From SIG455 sp045646385 (GTDB lineage Bacteria; Bacillota; Clostridia; UMGS1810), in assembly GCA_045646385.1 (NCBI GenBank), contig JAZRKQ010000016.1, positions 104,471-168,470 on the forward strand: a stretch of DNA of 64,000 nt. Direction: 5' to 3'. Shown in pieces: positions 33,906 through 43,014 of the stretch. Each line of letters starts with the position of its first letter. The first letter of the stretch is position 1. The notes under the pieces were generated by a model. That model had not been told where the DNA came from and did no database searches. It was given only the letters and a program-made list of their open reading frames with translations. A program made the position numbers and the translations under genes.

Positions 33906-35003
33906 ATGCATAAAAGAAGAAAAGATAAATTTAATACGGTAATTGTAAAAAAATCAAGTATTTTTCGTGCGATTTTTTTGTCTTTATTTATAATTTTAAT
34001 CCTTGCCTTTGTCATCAAAAATGTGTTTGATTTATATGGATTTAAAGAGATCCTTATTGGAGAAATCCCTGTTCTTTGCAATTCATCAAAGAATTTAGAT
34101 AATTTTAAAAACAAATTAGCGCATGATATTAAATCACATTTGGTTTTTGCAGAATCACTCCCAATGGTTGAATTTTCAAAGATTACCAATAATGAAATTA
34201 CGTCTCCTTCCCCTCCTGTATCTGAGATTGACGAAATTACAATTAGTGAACCCCTTTTTCCTGTTAAAAACACGCAAATAATATCAAAAAATCTTGAAAT
34301 CCGTAACGAAACAACATATGCACCTGACATATATTCTTTGTTGTATGCACCATTAAGTTTTAAAAATCCCGAAATTTTAATTGTGCATACTCATGGAAGT
34401 GAATCATATAAAAATGATGATTTGAATTATTATCACGAAGGCGATTTGGATAGAACTACTGATACACAATTAAATGTTGTACGTGTTGGTGAAGAATTAG
34501 CAAAAGAACTTAATAAATATGGATTTAAAGTGATGCATGCAAAGGATATAAATGATTATCCATCGTACAACAAATCATATAACAAGACATTAGAAGTAAT
34601 TAATTATTATCTTAAAAAAAACCAAAATATACAAATTGTCTTGGATATACATCGTGATTCCATTGTAAAAAACGATGGAACTAAATTAAAATTTACCTCG
34701 AAAATTGATAACGAGAATGTTGCTCAGGTAATGATAGTATGCGGTACTAATCAGGCAGGACTTGATAATGACACTTGGCAAGAAAATTTGAAATTTGCAT
34801 TAAAAATGCAGAATTTTATGGAAACATACTATCCGGGATTTGCAAGGCCTTTAAATCTACGTCAGGAAAGATTTAACACTCATGCTACAACGGGGTCAAT
34901 GATTATAGAAGTTGGAACAAGCGGTAATACATTGCAGGAAGCATTGTTAAGTACAAAATATTTAGCCAAAACTATCAAAGAAATCTTATTGCCATATAAT
35001 TAA
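33906..35003 (+). CDS. spoIIP: Stage II sporulation protein P, peptidoglycan hydrolase
   Basis: A 365-residue amidase/endopeptidase with an N-terminal membrane anchor (about residues 19-40). The zinc amidase domain from about residue 160 shows IVHTHGSESY, DIHRDSI and, near the end, 'HATTGSMIIEVGTSGNTLQEAL'. SpoIIP works with SpoIID and SpoIIM to remove septal peptidoglycan during engulfment. GAGG precedes the ATG. It follows gpr by 60 bases and is closed by a terminator. Confidence 0.95.
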   Translation: MHKRRKDKFNTVIVKKSSIFRAIFLSLFIILILAFVIKNVFDLYGFKEILIGEIPVLCNSSKNLDNFKNKLAHDIKSHLVFAESLPMVEFSKITNNEITSPSPPVSEIDEITISEPLFPVKNTQIISKNLEIRNETTYAPDIYSLLYAPLSFKNPEILIVHTHGSESYKNDDLNYYHEGDLDRTTDTQLNVVRVGEELAKELNKYGFKVMHAKDINDYPSYNKSYNKTLEVINYYLKKNQNIQIVLDIHRDSIVKNDGTKLKFTSKIDNENVAQVMIVCGTNQAGLDNDTWQENLKFALKMQNFMETYYPGFARPLNLRQERFNTHATTGSMIIEVGTSGNTLQEALLSTKYLAKTIKEILLPYN

Positions 35004-35010
35004 TTAAGTA

Positions 35011-35037
35011 AAAGACGGATTTTTTCCGTCTTTTTTT
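35011..35037 (+). terminator. Terminator after spoIIP
   Basis: AAAGACGG and CCGTCTTT form an 8-bp stem with a T-rich loop, followed by TTTT. Confidence 0.85.
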
Positions 35038-35046
35038 GTTAAATTA

Positions 35047-35075
35047 TTGACTATTCAAATTAAATGTCATATAAT
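35047..35075 (+). promoter_or_regulatory. SigA-type promoter of serC-serA
   Basis: TTGACT, 17 bases, TATAAT; the leader to the serC ATG is only about 40 bases, too short for a T-box. Confidence 0.75.
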
Positions 35076-35121
35076 AGAAAAAGTATAATGTTAACAAAAA
35101 ATATTTTGGAGGGAAAATAAA

Positions 35122-36207
35122 ATGGAAAACAGGGTATTTAATTTTTCGGCAGGTCCTTCTGCTTTACCGATAGAAGTTCTGCAAAAAGCACAAAAAGAAC
35201 TGGTGTCATATGGCGATGCAGGAATGTCTGTTATGGAAATGAGCCACAGAAGCGGTGCTTATCAATCGATTATTGATGAGTGTGAAGCGCTTATCAGAAA
35301 AATTATGAATGTGCCTGAAAATTATAAAGTATTGTTTTTACAGGGCGGCGCTTCAAGCCAGTTTGCTATGGTTCCGTTAAATCTATTTAATAAATCTATG
35401 AAAGCAGATTATGTTCTTACTGGTGTATGGGCTAAAAAAGCAGCCAAAGAAGCAGGCAGATATGGTAATGTGAATGTAGTTGCATCTTCGGAAGATAAAA
35501 CGTTCAGTTATATTCCTGAACTTGACAAATCTAAGTTTACAACTGATGCTGATTATTTCCATTACACACATAACAACACTATATATGGAACACGCTTCGC
35601 GGAAATTCCTGATGTTGGCGATGTTACACTCGTATCAGATATGTCTTCAAGTATTATGAGCCAAAAAGTTGACGTTAGCAAACATGGAATTATATACGCA
35701 GGTGCACAGAAAAATATTGGTCCTGCAGGTTTAACTTTAGCAATTGTACGTGATGATTTGATTGGTAATGCAATGGATATTACCCCCACAATGTTTAATT
35801 ATGCTACACATGCTGAAAACGGCTCTATGTTTAATACTCCCCCCTGCTTTGCAATCTATATCTGCAAACTTGTTTGCGAATGGGTTGAGTCAGTTGGCGG
35901 CATCGATGCTTTGGAAAAAATCAATATTGAAAAGGCAGGAATTCTCTATGATTTCCTTGATAATTCCAAAATGTTCAAAGCAACTGTTGAAAGTGCAAAA
36001 GACCGTTCGTTGATGAACGTGCCTTTCATTACCGGTGACGATGAATTAAACGCTAAATTTATTAAGGAAGCAACTGCAAATGGTTTTGTTAACCTTAAGG
36101 GACACAGAAGTGTTGGCGGTATGAGAGCAAGCATTTATAATGCAATGCCAATAGATGGTGTAAAAGCATTAGTAGAATTTATGAAGAATTTTGAACTTAA
36201 TAATTAA
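35122..36207 (+). CDS. serC: Phosphoserine aminotransferase
   Basis: A 361-residue PLP enzyme that converts 3-phosphohydroxypyruvate and glutamate to phosphoserine. It begins with VFNFSAGPSALPIEV and 'EMSHRSGAY', and carries the PLP lysine in 'YAGAQKNIGPAGLTL'. The C-terminal 'GHRSVGGMRASIYNAMP' is also typical. GGAGGG precedes the ATG. It forms a two-gene serine operon with serA. Confidence 0.96.
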   Translation: MENRVFNFSAGPSALPIEVLQKAQKELVSYGDAGMSVMEMSHRSGAYQSIIDECEALIRKIMNVPENYKVLFLQGGASSQFAMVPLNLFNKSMKADYVLTGVWAKKAAKEAGRYGNVNVVASSEDKTFSYIPELDKSKFTTDADYFHYTHNNTIYGTRFAEIPDVGDVTLVSDMSSSIMSQKVDVSKHGIIYAGAQKNIGPAGLTLAIVRDDLIGNAMDITPTMFNYATHAENGSMFNTPPCFAIYICKLVCEWVESVGGIDALEKINIEKAGILYDFLDNSKMFKATVESAKDRSLMNVPFITGDDELNAKFIKEATANGFVNLKGHRSVGGMRASIYNAMPIDGVKALVEFMKNFELNN

Positions 36208-36225
36208 TTGAAGGAATTGATATAT

Positions 36226-37386
36226 ATGTATAATATTTTAACATTAAACAAGATTGCGGCATGCGGTCTTGATAAACTTGATAAAAACAACTACAGCATT
36301 ACTGATGATTGTGCTAATCCTGATGGTATTATTCTGAGAAGTTTTAATATGCATGATATGGAACTTCCATCTACTTTGAAAGCAGTTGCAAGGGCAGGCG
36401 CAGGCGTGAACAATATTCCAATCGATGCATGTAGCGAGAAAGGTATTGTGGTTTTCAATACTCCCGGTGCTAACGCTAATGCTGTTAAAGAACTTGCAAT
36501 TACAGCAATTCTTCTATCATCAAGAAAAATTGTTGACGGAATTAACTGGGCAAAAACTCTTGTTGGTGAAGCAGATGCAGCAAAATTAGTAGAAAAAGGA
36601 AAATCCAACTATGTTGGTCCTGAAATCAAAAATAAAAAACTTGGTGTTGTAGGACTTGGCGCTATTGGTGTAATGGTTGCAAATGCCGCTAATGCACTTG
36701 GCATGGATGTTATAGGGTACGACCCTTACATCTCTGTTGATGCCGCATGGAATCTTTCTAAACATGTAAAAAAAGCAACTGATATTAAAGATATCGTTTC
36801 ATCTTGTGATTATATCAGTATACACGTACCACAAAATGATTCAACAAAAGGAATGTTTAATAAAGACCTTTTCTCTATTATGAAAAAAGGGGCAAGAATT
36901 ATTAACCTATCAAGAGATGGTTTGGTAAATAATGCAGATATGAAAAATGCTATTGCAGATGGTACTGTTGCATGCTATGTAACTGACTTCCCCACTGCTG
37001 AAACATTAGAAATGGATGGCGTTATTTGCATACCTCATTTAGGTGCTTCGACTCCTGAATCCGAAGATAACTGTGCAATTATGGCGGCTATTGAGATTGA
37101 TGACTTCCTTACAAACGGTAATATTGTTAACTCAGTTAACTTCCCTAATTGTGAAATGTCGCGCGAAAGCAAGTACAGACTTACAGTTATGCATAAAAAT
37201 GTTCCTAACATGCTTAGTAGCTTTTCTACTCTCATTGCTGATAAAGGAATTAATATTGTTAATATGCTTAATAAAAGTAAAAAAGATTATGCATATACTA
37301 TAATCGATGTTGAGGATGTAATTCCCGAAGAAATTATTTCAGAAATAAATAATATGAATGACGTGTTAAAAGTTAGAGTGATTTGA
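36226..37386 (+). CDS. serA: D-3-phosphoglycerate dehydrogenase
   Basis: A 386-residue D-2-hydroxyacid dehydrogenase. The Rossmann motif is LGVVGLGAIGVMVANAA at about residues 141-157, catalytic segments are 'INLSRDGLVNN' and 'PHLGASTPESEDNCA', and a C-terminal ACT domain lies at about 318-386. It oxidises 3-phosphoglycerate in serine synthesis; the ACT domain suggests serine feedback. ATG 36226 fits AAGGAA. It follows serC by 18 bases. The short two-domain-plus-ACT form is common in Clostridia and Bacteroides. Confidence 0.94.
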   Translation: MYNILTLNKIAACGLDKLDKNNYSITDDCANPDGIILRSFNMHDMELPSTLKAVARAGAGVNNIPIDACSEKGIVVFNTPGANANAVKELAITAILLSSRKIVDGINWAKTLVGEADAAKLVEKGKSNYVGPEIKNKKLGVVGLGAIGVMVANAANALGMDVIGYDPYISVDAAWNLSKHVKKATDIKDIVSSCDYISIHVPQNDSTKGMFNKDLFSIMKKGARIINLSRDGLVNNADMKNAIADGTVACYVTDFPTAETLEMDGVICIPHLGASTPESEDNCAIMAAIEIDDFLTNGNIVNSVNFPNCEMSRESKYRLTVMHKNVPNMLSSFSTLIADKGINIVNMLNKSKKDYAYTIIDVEDVIPEEIISEINNMNDVLKVRVI

Positions 37387-37394
37387 TAATTTGA

Positions 37395-37432
37395 ATCCCC
37401 TATAGTGTTAAACTATAGGGGATTTTTCTTTT
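37395..37432 (+). terminator. Terminator after serA
   Basis: ATCCCCTATAGT and ACTATAGGGGAT form a perfect 12-bp stem, followed by TTTTCTTTTTG. Confidence 0.9.
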
Positions 37433-37467
37433 TGTTCTTCATATAATTGTTTTGAGGTGACTTTTAT

Positions 37468-38325
37468 ATGAAGATAGTAAGCAGATTGATAATAATTATA
37501 TTTACTTCCGCCATTGCTTTTATTTATAATCTTACTGATACAACCACTTATGAAGCGACACTTAATAATCAATTGTCAAATCAAATCGAATTACCTATAA
37601 TTATGTATCATTCTTTTTTAAAAGACGAGAGTACACATGGTAAATTCGTTATCTCTCCTGCACAGTTTGAAGAAGATATAAAATATATTATTGATAAAGG
37701 TTATGAAACAATTTTAGTAAACGACTTAATTGATTTTATTGAAGGTAAAAAAACACTTCCGAAAAAGCCTATTATGATCACTTTGGATGATGGATATTAT
37801 AATAATTATTTGTATGCATTTCCGATATTGAAAAAATATAATGCAAAAGCGGTTATTTCTCCTATTATCAAGTATAGTGAACTTTATAGCAATCATGATG
37901 AAAATAATGCTTATTATTCCCATATCACATGGACGCAAGGAAGAGAAATGATAAATTCTAATCTTATTGAGTTCCAAAATCATACTTATGATTTACATTC
38001 AATTGATAACGGAAGAAAAGGTATTCAAAAAAAGAATGCTGAATCGGTAGAAAATTATCAGAAAATGCTGTTTGCAGATTTGTATAAAGCACATAATCTT
38101 ATAAAAGAAAATTTTCAATTCACGCCAAAAGCAATTACCTTTCCTTTTGGTTATTACTCAGAAGAAGCAGAATTTGTATTTAAAGAATTGGGATATAATA
38201 TTAGTTTTTCTTCAAAAGATGGGGTGAATACTATATCCCCTACTTCATCACTTCGTATGCTTAAACGGTATAATCGCCCTCATGGAAAATCTTCGGCAGA
38301 TTTTTTTGCAGATATTTTAAAATAA
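37468..38325 (+). CDS. Membrane-anchored polysaccharide deacetylase
   Basis: A 285-residue NodB-fold carbohydrate esterase with an N-terminal signal/anchor helix (about residues 5-22). The metal site includes ITLDDGY (Asp-Asp) and HTYDLHS, and the later 'AITFPFGYYSEEA' holds a conserved catalytic segment. Such enzymes remove N-acetyl groups from peptidoglycan or surface glycans outside the cell. GAGGTG precedes the ATG. It is just upstream of the glycan cluster but separated by a promoter, so a link is possible, not shown. Confidence 0.88.
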   Translation: MKIVSRLIIIIFTSAIAFIYNLTDTTTYEATLNNQLSNQIELPIIMYHSFLKDESTHGKFVISPAQFEEDIKYIIDKGYETILVNDLIDFIEGKKTLPKKPIMITLDDGYYNNYLYAFPILKKYNAKAVISPIIKYSELYSNHDENNAYYSHITWTQGREMINSNLIEFQNHTYDLHSIDNGRKGIQKKNAESVENYQKMLFADLYKAHNLIKENFQFTPKAITFPFGYYSEEAEFVFKELGYNISFSSKDGVNTISPTSSLRMLKRYNRPHGKSSADFFADILK

Positions 38326-38351
38326 GCCAAAAGGCTGTTCAAAAATTTTAT

Positions 38352-38380
38352 TTGCTATTTCAAAAAAAATATAGTATAAT
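38352..38380 (+). promoter_or_regulatory. SigA-type promoter of the glycan cluster
   Basis: TTGCTA, 17 bases, TATAAT, 67 bases before the first glycosyltransferase gene. It is the only good promoter I see for the run to 48310. Confidence 0.6.
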
Positions 38381-38446
38381 CAATTTATATGGGATTTTTG
38401 ATGTGCTTTTGTAAAATTTCTATTTTTAAGAAAGAGGAGTTTACAT

Positions 38447-39331
38447 ATGAATAATCTTGTGTCTGCCGTAATATCAACATATAAACGTTCTCCAGAAATG
38501 GTTAAACGTGCCGCAGAAAGTGTATTGAATCAAACCTATAAAGATATAGAACTTATAATAGTTGATGACAGTCCTTCTGATTACGATTTACGCGATGATG
38601 TAAAAAATATGGCTGAATCATTGAATGGCAATGTTAAATATATACGTCACGAAAAAAATTTGGGTGCATGCGCCGCAAGAAATACAGGTATACAATTAGC
38701 AAATGGTGAATTTATTGCTTTCCTTGACGACGATGATGAATGGTTACCAGAAAAGATTGAAAAACAAATCAAAAAATTCGTTAATGAAGATGTCGCCCTT
38801 GTATATTGCGGAAATTACACAATTAACTCTGCTAATAACGAAAAAATCATCTCTAACACTCAATACCATAATGGATACGTATTTGATATTCTAATTTTTG
38901 ATAATTTTATCTCTTCCTGTTCATATCCATTAATTAGAAAAAGTGTAATTAAAGAACTTGGCGGATTTGATATTAAAATGCCTGCTGCACAAGACCTTGA
39001 ATTATGGCTTAGAATTGCTAAAAAATATAAAATTGATTATGTCCCTGAGCCGCTTGTTAATTATTATATTCATGATGGCGAAAAAATCACTAAAAATCAT
39101 CACAAAAAAGTTGAAGCGCTTCAGCGATTGTTAGATTTAAATATGGACTATTTAAAAACTAATAAAAAGGCATATAGCTTTAGAATTCTTAGCAGTATCT
39201 ATAGCGTTATGTATGTTAGTAAAGCCAAGGGTTTTATGTTGGCAATTAAGGCTTTTTTTATATATCCGTACGGTTTTAAAAAGATGTGGTATGTATTAAA
39301 ATGTTTTGTTCGGAGTATTGTTAAAAAATAA
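38447..39331 (+). CDS. Family 2 glycosyltransferase
   Basis: A 294-residue inverting GT-A glycosyltransferase. It has the nucleotide-binding start SAVISTYKR, IIVDDSPSD, GACAARNTGI and the DxD-like FLDDDDEW. The acceptor-side motif 'AAQDLELWLRIA' is also present. A basic, partly hydrophobic C-terminus may touch the membrane. It adds a sugar from a nucleotide sugar to a growing lipid-linked glycan; the sugar is unknown. AAAGAGGAG precedes the ATG. Confidence 0.9.
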   Translation: MNNLVSAVISTYKRSPEMVKRAAESVLNQTYKDIELIIVDDSPSDYDLRDDVKNMAESLNGNVKYIRHEKNLGACAARNTGIQLANGEFIAFLDDDDEWLPEKIEKQIKKFVNEDVALVYCGNYTINSANNEKIISNTQYHNGYVFDILIFDNFISSCSYPLIRKSVIKELGGFDIKMPAAQDLELWLRIAKKYKIDYVPEPLVNYYIHDGEKITKNHHKKVEALQRLLDLNMDYLKTNKKAYSFRILSSIYSVMYVSKAKGFMLAIKAFFIYPYGFKKMWYVLKCFVRSIVKK

Positions 39332-39360
39332 GGATCGATGTGCATAGTGAGGTTATATAG

Positions 39361-40443
39361 ATGAAAAATCTTCATATTCTTCCTGCTGAAAAGTTCACCA
39401 AAGATTTCATAATTAATACTAATTTAAACTTTGGTCAAGAAAACAATTTTTTTTTCATAATAAAAAACAATAGTTATAACAATATTGAATTACCAAATGA
39501 TATACATAATGTTAAATATGTTAATATGGAAAATGAGTATTTTAAAATTTTCTTCGAGACTTTAAAATATGAAAAAATTTTTTTTCACAATATCTCGTAT
39601 GCACACCCAATTTTACTATTATTGTTCTCCTTAATTTCTAAAAAAATCAAAAAACAATTTTGGATTATGTGGGGACAAGACCTATATTGCTATGAAAGCA
39701 AAAAAACAAATATTAAATATAGGATTTCTGAATTTTTTCGTAAATTGTATATTAAAAATTTATTTGGAATTATTTTTTGGGTAAAAGGTGATTATGAACT
39801 TGCTTGTAAATGGTATAAAACTAATGCAAAGTTTTTTGTCGGTGGGTATAGTTCTAATAATTTATCTATGATTATAAACGCTAGAAATAATAGAAAAAAA
39901 TATAATGACGAATATATAAGAATACAACTTGGAAATTCCGCTGCAATTCGTAATAGACATTTACCTGCGCTAGAAATAATCAAGAAAATGGATACTGGTA
40001 ATCTTATAATATATGCTCCATTATCATATGCCGGCAATGAGGAATATATAAATTCAGTTATTCAAAAGGGAACCGAACTATTTGGAGAAAGATTTATTCC
40101 GTTAAAAACCGTAATGAATGCTGAGGATTATGTTAATTATTTGAATACGATTGATATAGGTGTTTTTAATACGGACAGGCAGATGGGTTTAGGCAACATT
40201 TCAACATTGATCGGTTTGGGTAAAAAGGTTTTTATTAACGATTACACAACTTCATGGGATTTTTATTATGATAAAGGAATAAAAATTTTTCCATTTAATA
40301 AGATCGAGATATCTAATAAAAATGATTTGGAAGTATTGCTTGCTCCTCTCACTGAACATGAACAAAGAGAAAATTTTGACTGTATAATAAAATCTAAGGA
40401 ATCTTTTGCACAATGCTGGAAAGATATATATAATAGTAATTAG
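39361..40443 (+). CDS. Fuc4NAc-transferase-like glycosyltransferase (WecF/RffT family)
   Basis: A 360-residue protein resembling the TDP-Fuc4NAc:lipid II transferase family (glycosyltransferase family 56). It starts MKNLHILPAEKFTKDF, has FWIMWGQDLY in the first half, and the C-terminal half ends in a 'GLGNISTLIGLGKKVFI' nucleotide-sugar segment. In enterobacteria WecF adds N-acetyl-fucosamine to common-antigen lipid II. The presence of RmlA, RmlB and a WecD/WecE-like fusion downstream supports this role. I recognise the family from overall pattern, so the call is moderate. Confidence 0.62.
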   Translation: MKNLHILPAEKFTKDFIINTNLNFGQENNFFFIIKNNSYNNIELPNDIHNVKYVNMENEYFKIFFETLKYEKIFFHNISYAHPILLLLFSLISKKIKKQFWIMWGQDLYCYESKKTNIKYRISEFFRKLYIKNLFGIIFWVKGDYELACKWYKTNAKFFVGGYSSNNLSMIINARNNRKKYNDEYIRIQLGNSAAIRNRHLPALEIIKKMDTGNLIIYAPLSYAGNEEYINSVIQKGTELFGERFIPLKTVMNAEDYVNYLNTIDIGVFNTDRQMGLGNISTLIGLGKKVFINDYTTSWDFYYDKGIKIFPFNKIEISNKNDLEVLLAPLTEHEQRENFDCIIKSKESFAQCWKDIYNSN

Positions 40444-40460
40444 CGAAAGAAGATATGTAG

Positions 40461-41900
40461 ATGATTAATAATTTGAAAAAAAGTGTTTTATCCGGATTAA
40501 TGTGGAAATTTAGCGAAAGAATATCCGCTCAATTAGTTACTTTTATAGTTTCAATTGTACTTGCAAGGATTTTAGAGCCTTCACACTACGGTGCTATTGC
40601 TATTGTTAATGTTTTTATTGCATTGGCAAATGTTTTTGTCGCTTCCGGATTTGGTAATTCGCTTATACAAAAAAAAGATTCAGATAATTTAGATTATTCA
40701 TCCGTATTTTATGCAAACATCATATTATCAATAGTTTTATATTTAATTTTATTTTTTTCTGCACCCTTTATTGCTAATTTTTATAAAATGGATATTTTAT
40801 CCCCTACTCTGCGTGTTTTGGGGTTAAGATTAATTGTGGGCGGAATAAACTCTGTTCAGCATGCCTATGTATCAAAAAATATGATGTTCAAAAGATTTTT
40901 TTTGTCTACACTTTTTGGCACACTTCTGTCGGGTGTTGTTGGAATAATGCTCGCATATAAAGGATTCGGAATATGGGCATTGGTGGCACAATATATGACT
41001 AACACTACTGTTGATACACTTGTACTATGGTTTACAGTCAAATGGCGGCCTGTATTTGCTTTTTCATTTAACAGATTATCATCATTGTTCTCTTATGGCT
41101 GGAAATTACTTGTTTCTGCCTTTTTGGAAACCGGTTATAACGAGTTGCGCACAATTATTATTGGAAAAATGTATTCTTCTGCAGACTTGGCATATTACAA
41201 TAAGGGTAAAAGTTTTCCTGACCTTGTCGTAACAAATATAAATTCTTCTATTCAAAGCGTATTGTTTCCTGCAATGTCTAATGAGCAAGATGATAAATCG
41301 GCAATTAAAGTAATCACCCGACGCTCAATACGAATAAGCAGTTATTTAATGTTGCCATTAATGCTTGGACTTGCTCTGGTGGCGAAGCCCTTAATTACTC
41401 TTTTGCTTACAGAAAAATGGCTTTTCTGTGTTCCCTATTTGCAAATTTCTTGTTTTACACTTGCTTTTATGCCTATACATACCGCTAATTTACAAGCAAT
41501 TAAAGCACTTGGTAGAAGTGATATTTTTTTAAGGTTAGAAATTATTAAAAAAATTCTTGCTTTAGTTATTCTTATGTTGGTTATGAGATTTGGCGTTTTA
41601 GCGATTGCTTTTAGTTCTGTTTATGTCACTGTTATTTCTTCTTTTATCAATGCATTTCCTAATAAAAAACTTATTAATTATAATTATAAAGAGCAAATGA
41701 GAGATATTTTTAATGGTTTTATTCCTTTATTTATGATGGGAATATGCGTGTGGTGTGTAGGAAAGATTCCTTTGCATGTGTTTTGGATATTAATACTTCA
41801 AGTTTTACTTGGTGCATTTGCTTATATATTGGGTTCTTACATATTAAAAAACGAAAGTTTCTTTTATATACTCAATACAATACTAAAACTTAAAAAATAA
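40461..41900 (+). CDS. Wzx-type oligosaccharide flippase
   Basis: A 479-residue membrane protein with about 12-14 helices of the MOP superfamily (polysaccharide transporter, RfbX/WzxC-like). Its start is typical: GLMWKFSERISAQLVTFIVSIVLARILEPSHYGAIA. It would flip the lipid-linked repeat unit across the membrane. No Wzy polymerase or initiating sugar-phosphate transferase is in the window, so these must lie elsewhere or the product is a short glycan. Confidence 0.88.
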   Translation: MINNLKKSVLSGLMWKFSERISAQLVTFIVSIVLARILEPSHYGAIAIVNVFIALANVFVASGFGNSLIQKKDSDNLDYSSVFYANIILSIVLYLILFFSAPFIANFYKMDILSPTLRVLGLRLIVGGINSVQHAYVSKNMMFKRFFLSTLFGTLLSGVVGIMLAYKGFGIWALVAQYMTNTTVDTLVLWFTVKWRPVFAFSFNRLSSLFSYGWKLLVSAFLETGYNELRTIIIGKMYSSADLAYYNKGKSFPDLVVTNINSSIQSVLFPAMSNEQDDKSAIKVITRRSIRISSYLMLPLMLGLALVAKPLITLLLTEKWLFCVPYLQISCFTLAFMPIHTANLQAIKALGRSDIFLRLEIIKKILALVILMLVMRFGVLAIAFSSVYVTVISSFINAFPNKKLINYNYKEQMRDIFNGFIPLFMMGICVWCVGKIPLHVFWILILQVLLGAFAYILGSYILKNESFFYILNTILKLKK

Positions 41901-41914
41901 CAGGAGAAATTATT

Positions 41915-42997
41915 ATGCAAAAATTTTTTAAGAAAATATTTAAAAGAGTGGCATATAGAATCTTAAGAAAAAAGGGATTCAAAAATTATATGGCAAATCA
42001 CTATAGTAATTTATTGCTGTCTGATTTTTTTCAATCAAAAATAAGTTTTAAGAAAAAGATATGGGCATATAAAAGAGGTTTTTTATCACAAAGAATTATT
42101 CATTACGGTATTACTGATGATAATTACACAGATTATTTGTCTGATTATGATTATTATAAAATGTATCCACTGAATGGTCATGAAAGAAAATGGATTGACG
42201 ATAAACTGACAACCAAATATATCCTTGCACCATATGATGAATTTATGCCTGAGTATTATTTTATGTTAAACAAAGGAAAAGTTACACCGATGCATAATAT
42301 GGAAAGAAATATAAAATATACTTTAGAAGATATATTGAAAAAATTAAAAGAGGTTAAAATTCTTGCTGTTAAAAGAGAAACTGGTTTTGGTGGAGAAGGC
42401 TTTTATAAATTAGAATATACTAACGGCAATATTAGTGTAAATGAAAAAACACATACTGAAAGTGAATTTATAAATCTTTTAACCCGCCTTGACAATTACT
42501 TAGTAATGGAGTACATAATTGCTCATGATGATATCAGAAAATATTACTCGGGTGCATCAGGCGTTTTGCGTATTATGGTAATCAATGAAGAAACCCCTCG
42601 AATTACAAATGCATATTTGCGTATTGGGTCATCTTTGTCCGGAAATATTGATGCTTACACTGGAAGTATTTCTGCTGTTGTAGATTTGGAAACAGGCGAA
42701 TATAGCGATGCGTGGATGCATGATGGAATTGATTTTAAAAAAAATCATGTTCATCCTGATTCTAATATTCCATTCGAAGGTATAATACCAAAATGGACTT
42801 TTGTAAAAGAGAAAATTTTGCAAATATCAGGATATATGCCACAATTAAAATACTTAGGCTTTGATATTTGCGTTACTGATGATGGATTTAAAATTTTTGA
42901 AATTAATTCACATCAAGGAATTGAATTGTTTCAACTTTCTTATCCTTTGCTAAAAGACAATGTGGCAACTGATTTTTTCAAAGCACATATTAAATGA
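41915..42997 (+). CDS. Sugar-transfer-associated ATP-grasp protein
   Basis: A 360-residue protein that fits the 'ATPgrasp_ST' family found in capsule and exopolysaccharide clusters. ATP-grasp features include 'LAVKRETGFGGEGFYKL' (lysine and glycine loop, about residues 149-165), 'LVMEYIIAHDD' and, near the end, 'FDICVTDDGFKIFEINSHQG' with the metal ligands. Such enzymes join a carboxylate to an amine or similar group, probably on a sugar. The first 60 residues are very basic. AGGAG precedes the ATG; the stop overlaps the next frame. Confidence 0.75.
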   Translation: MQKFFKKIFKRVAYRILRKKGFKNYMANHYSNLLLSDFFQSKISFKKKIWAYKRGFLSQRIIHYGITDDNYTDYLSDYDYYKMYPLNGHERKWIDDKLTTKYILAPYDEFMPEYYFMLNKGKVTPMHNMERNIKYTLEDILKKLKEVKILAVKRETGFGGEGFYKLEYTNGNISVNEKTHTESEFINLLTRLDNYLVMEYIIAHDDIRKYYSGASGVLRIMVINEETPRITNAYLRIGSSLSGNIDAYTGSISAVVDLETGEYSDAWMHDGIDFKKNHVHPDSNIPFEGIIPKWTFVKEKILQISGYMPQLKYLGFDICVTDDGFKIFEINSHQGIELFQLSYPLLKDNVATDFFKAHIK

Positions 42998-43014
42998 TTA
43001 AAGGAAGACCATTT

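Noticed and set aside
33449..34330. A 293-codon minus-strand frame opposite gpr and spoIIP
   Set aside because: It spans two well-supported sporulation genes in antisense and has no family motif or ribosome site.
35034..35121. Possible T-box or riboswitch before serC
   Set aside because: The leader after the promoter is about 40 bases, too short, and no T-box sequence or specifier stem is visible.
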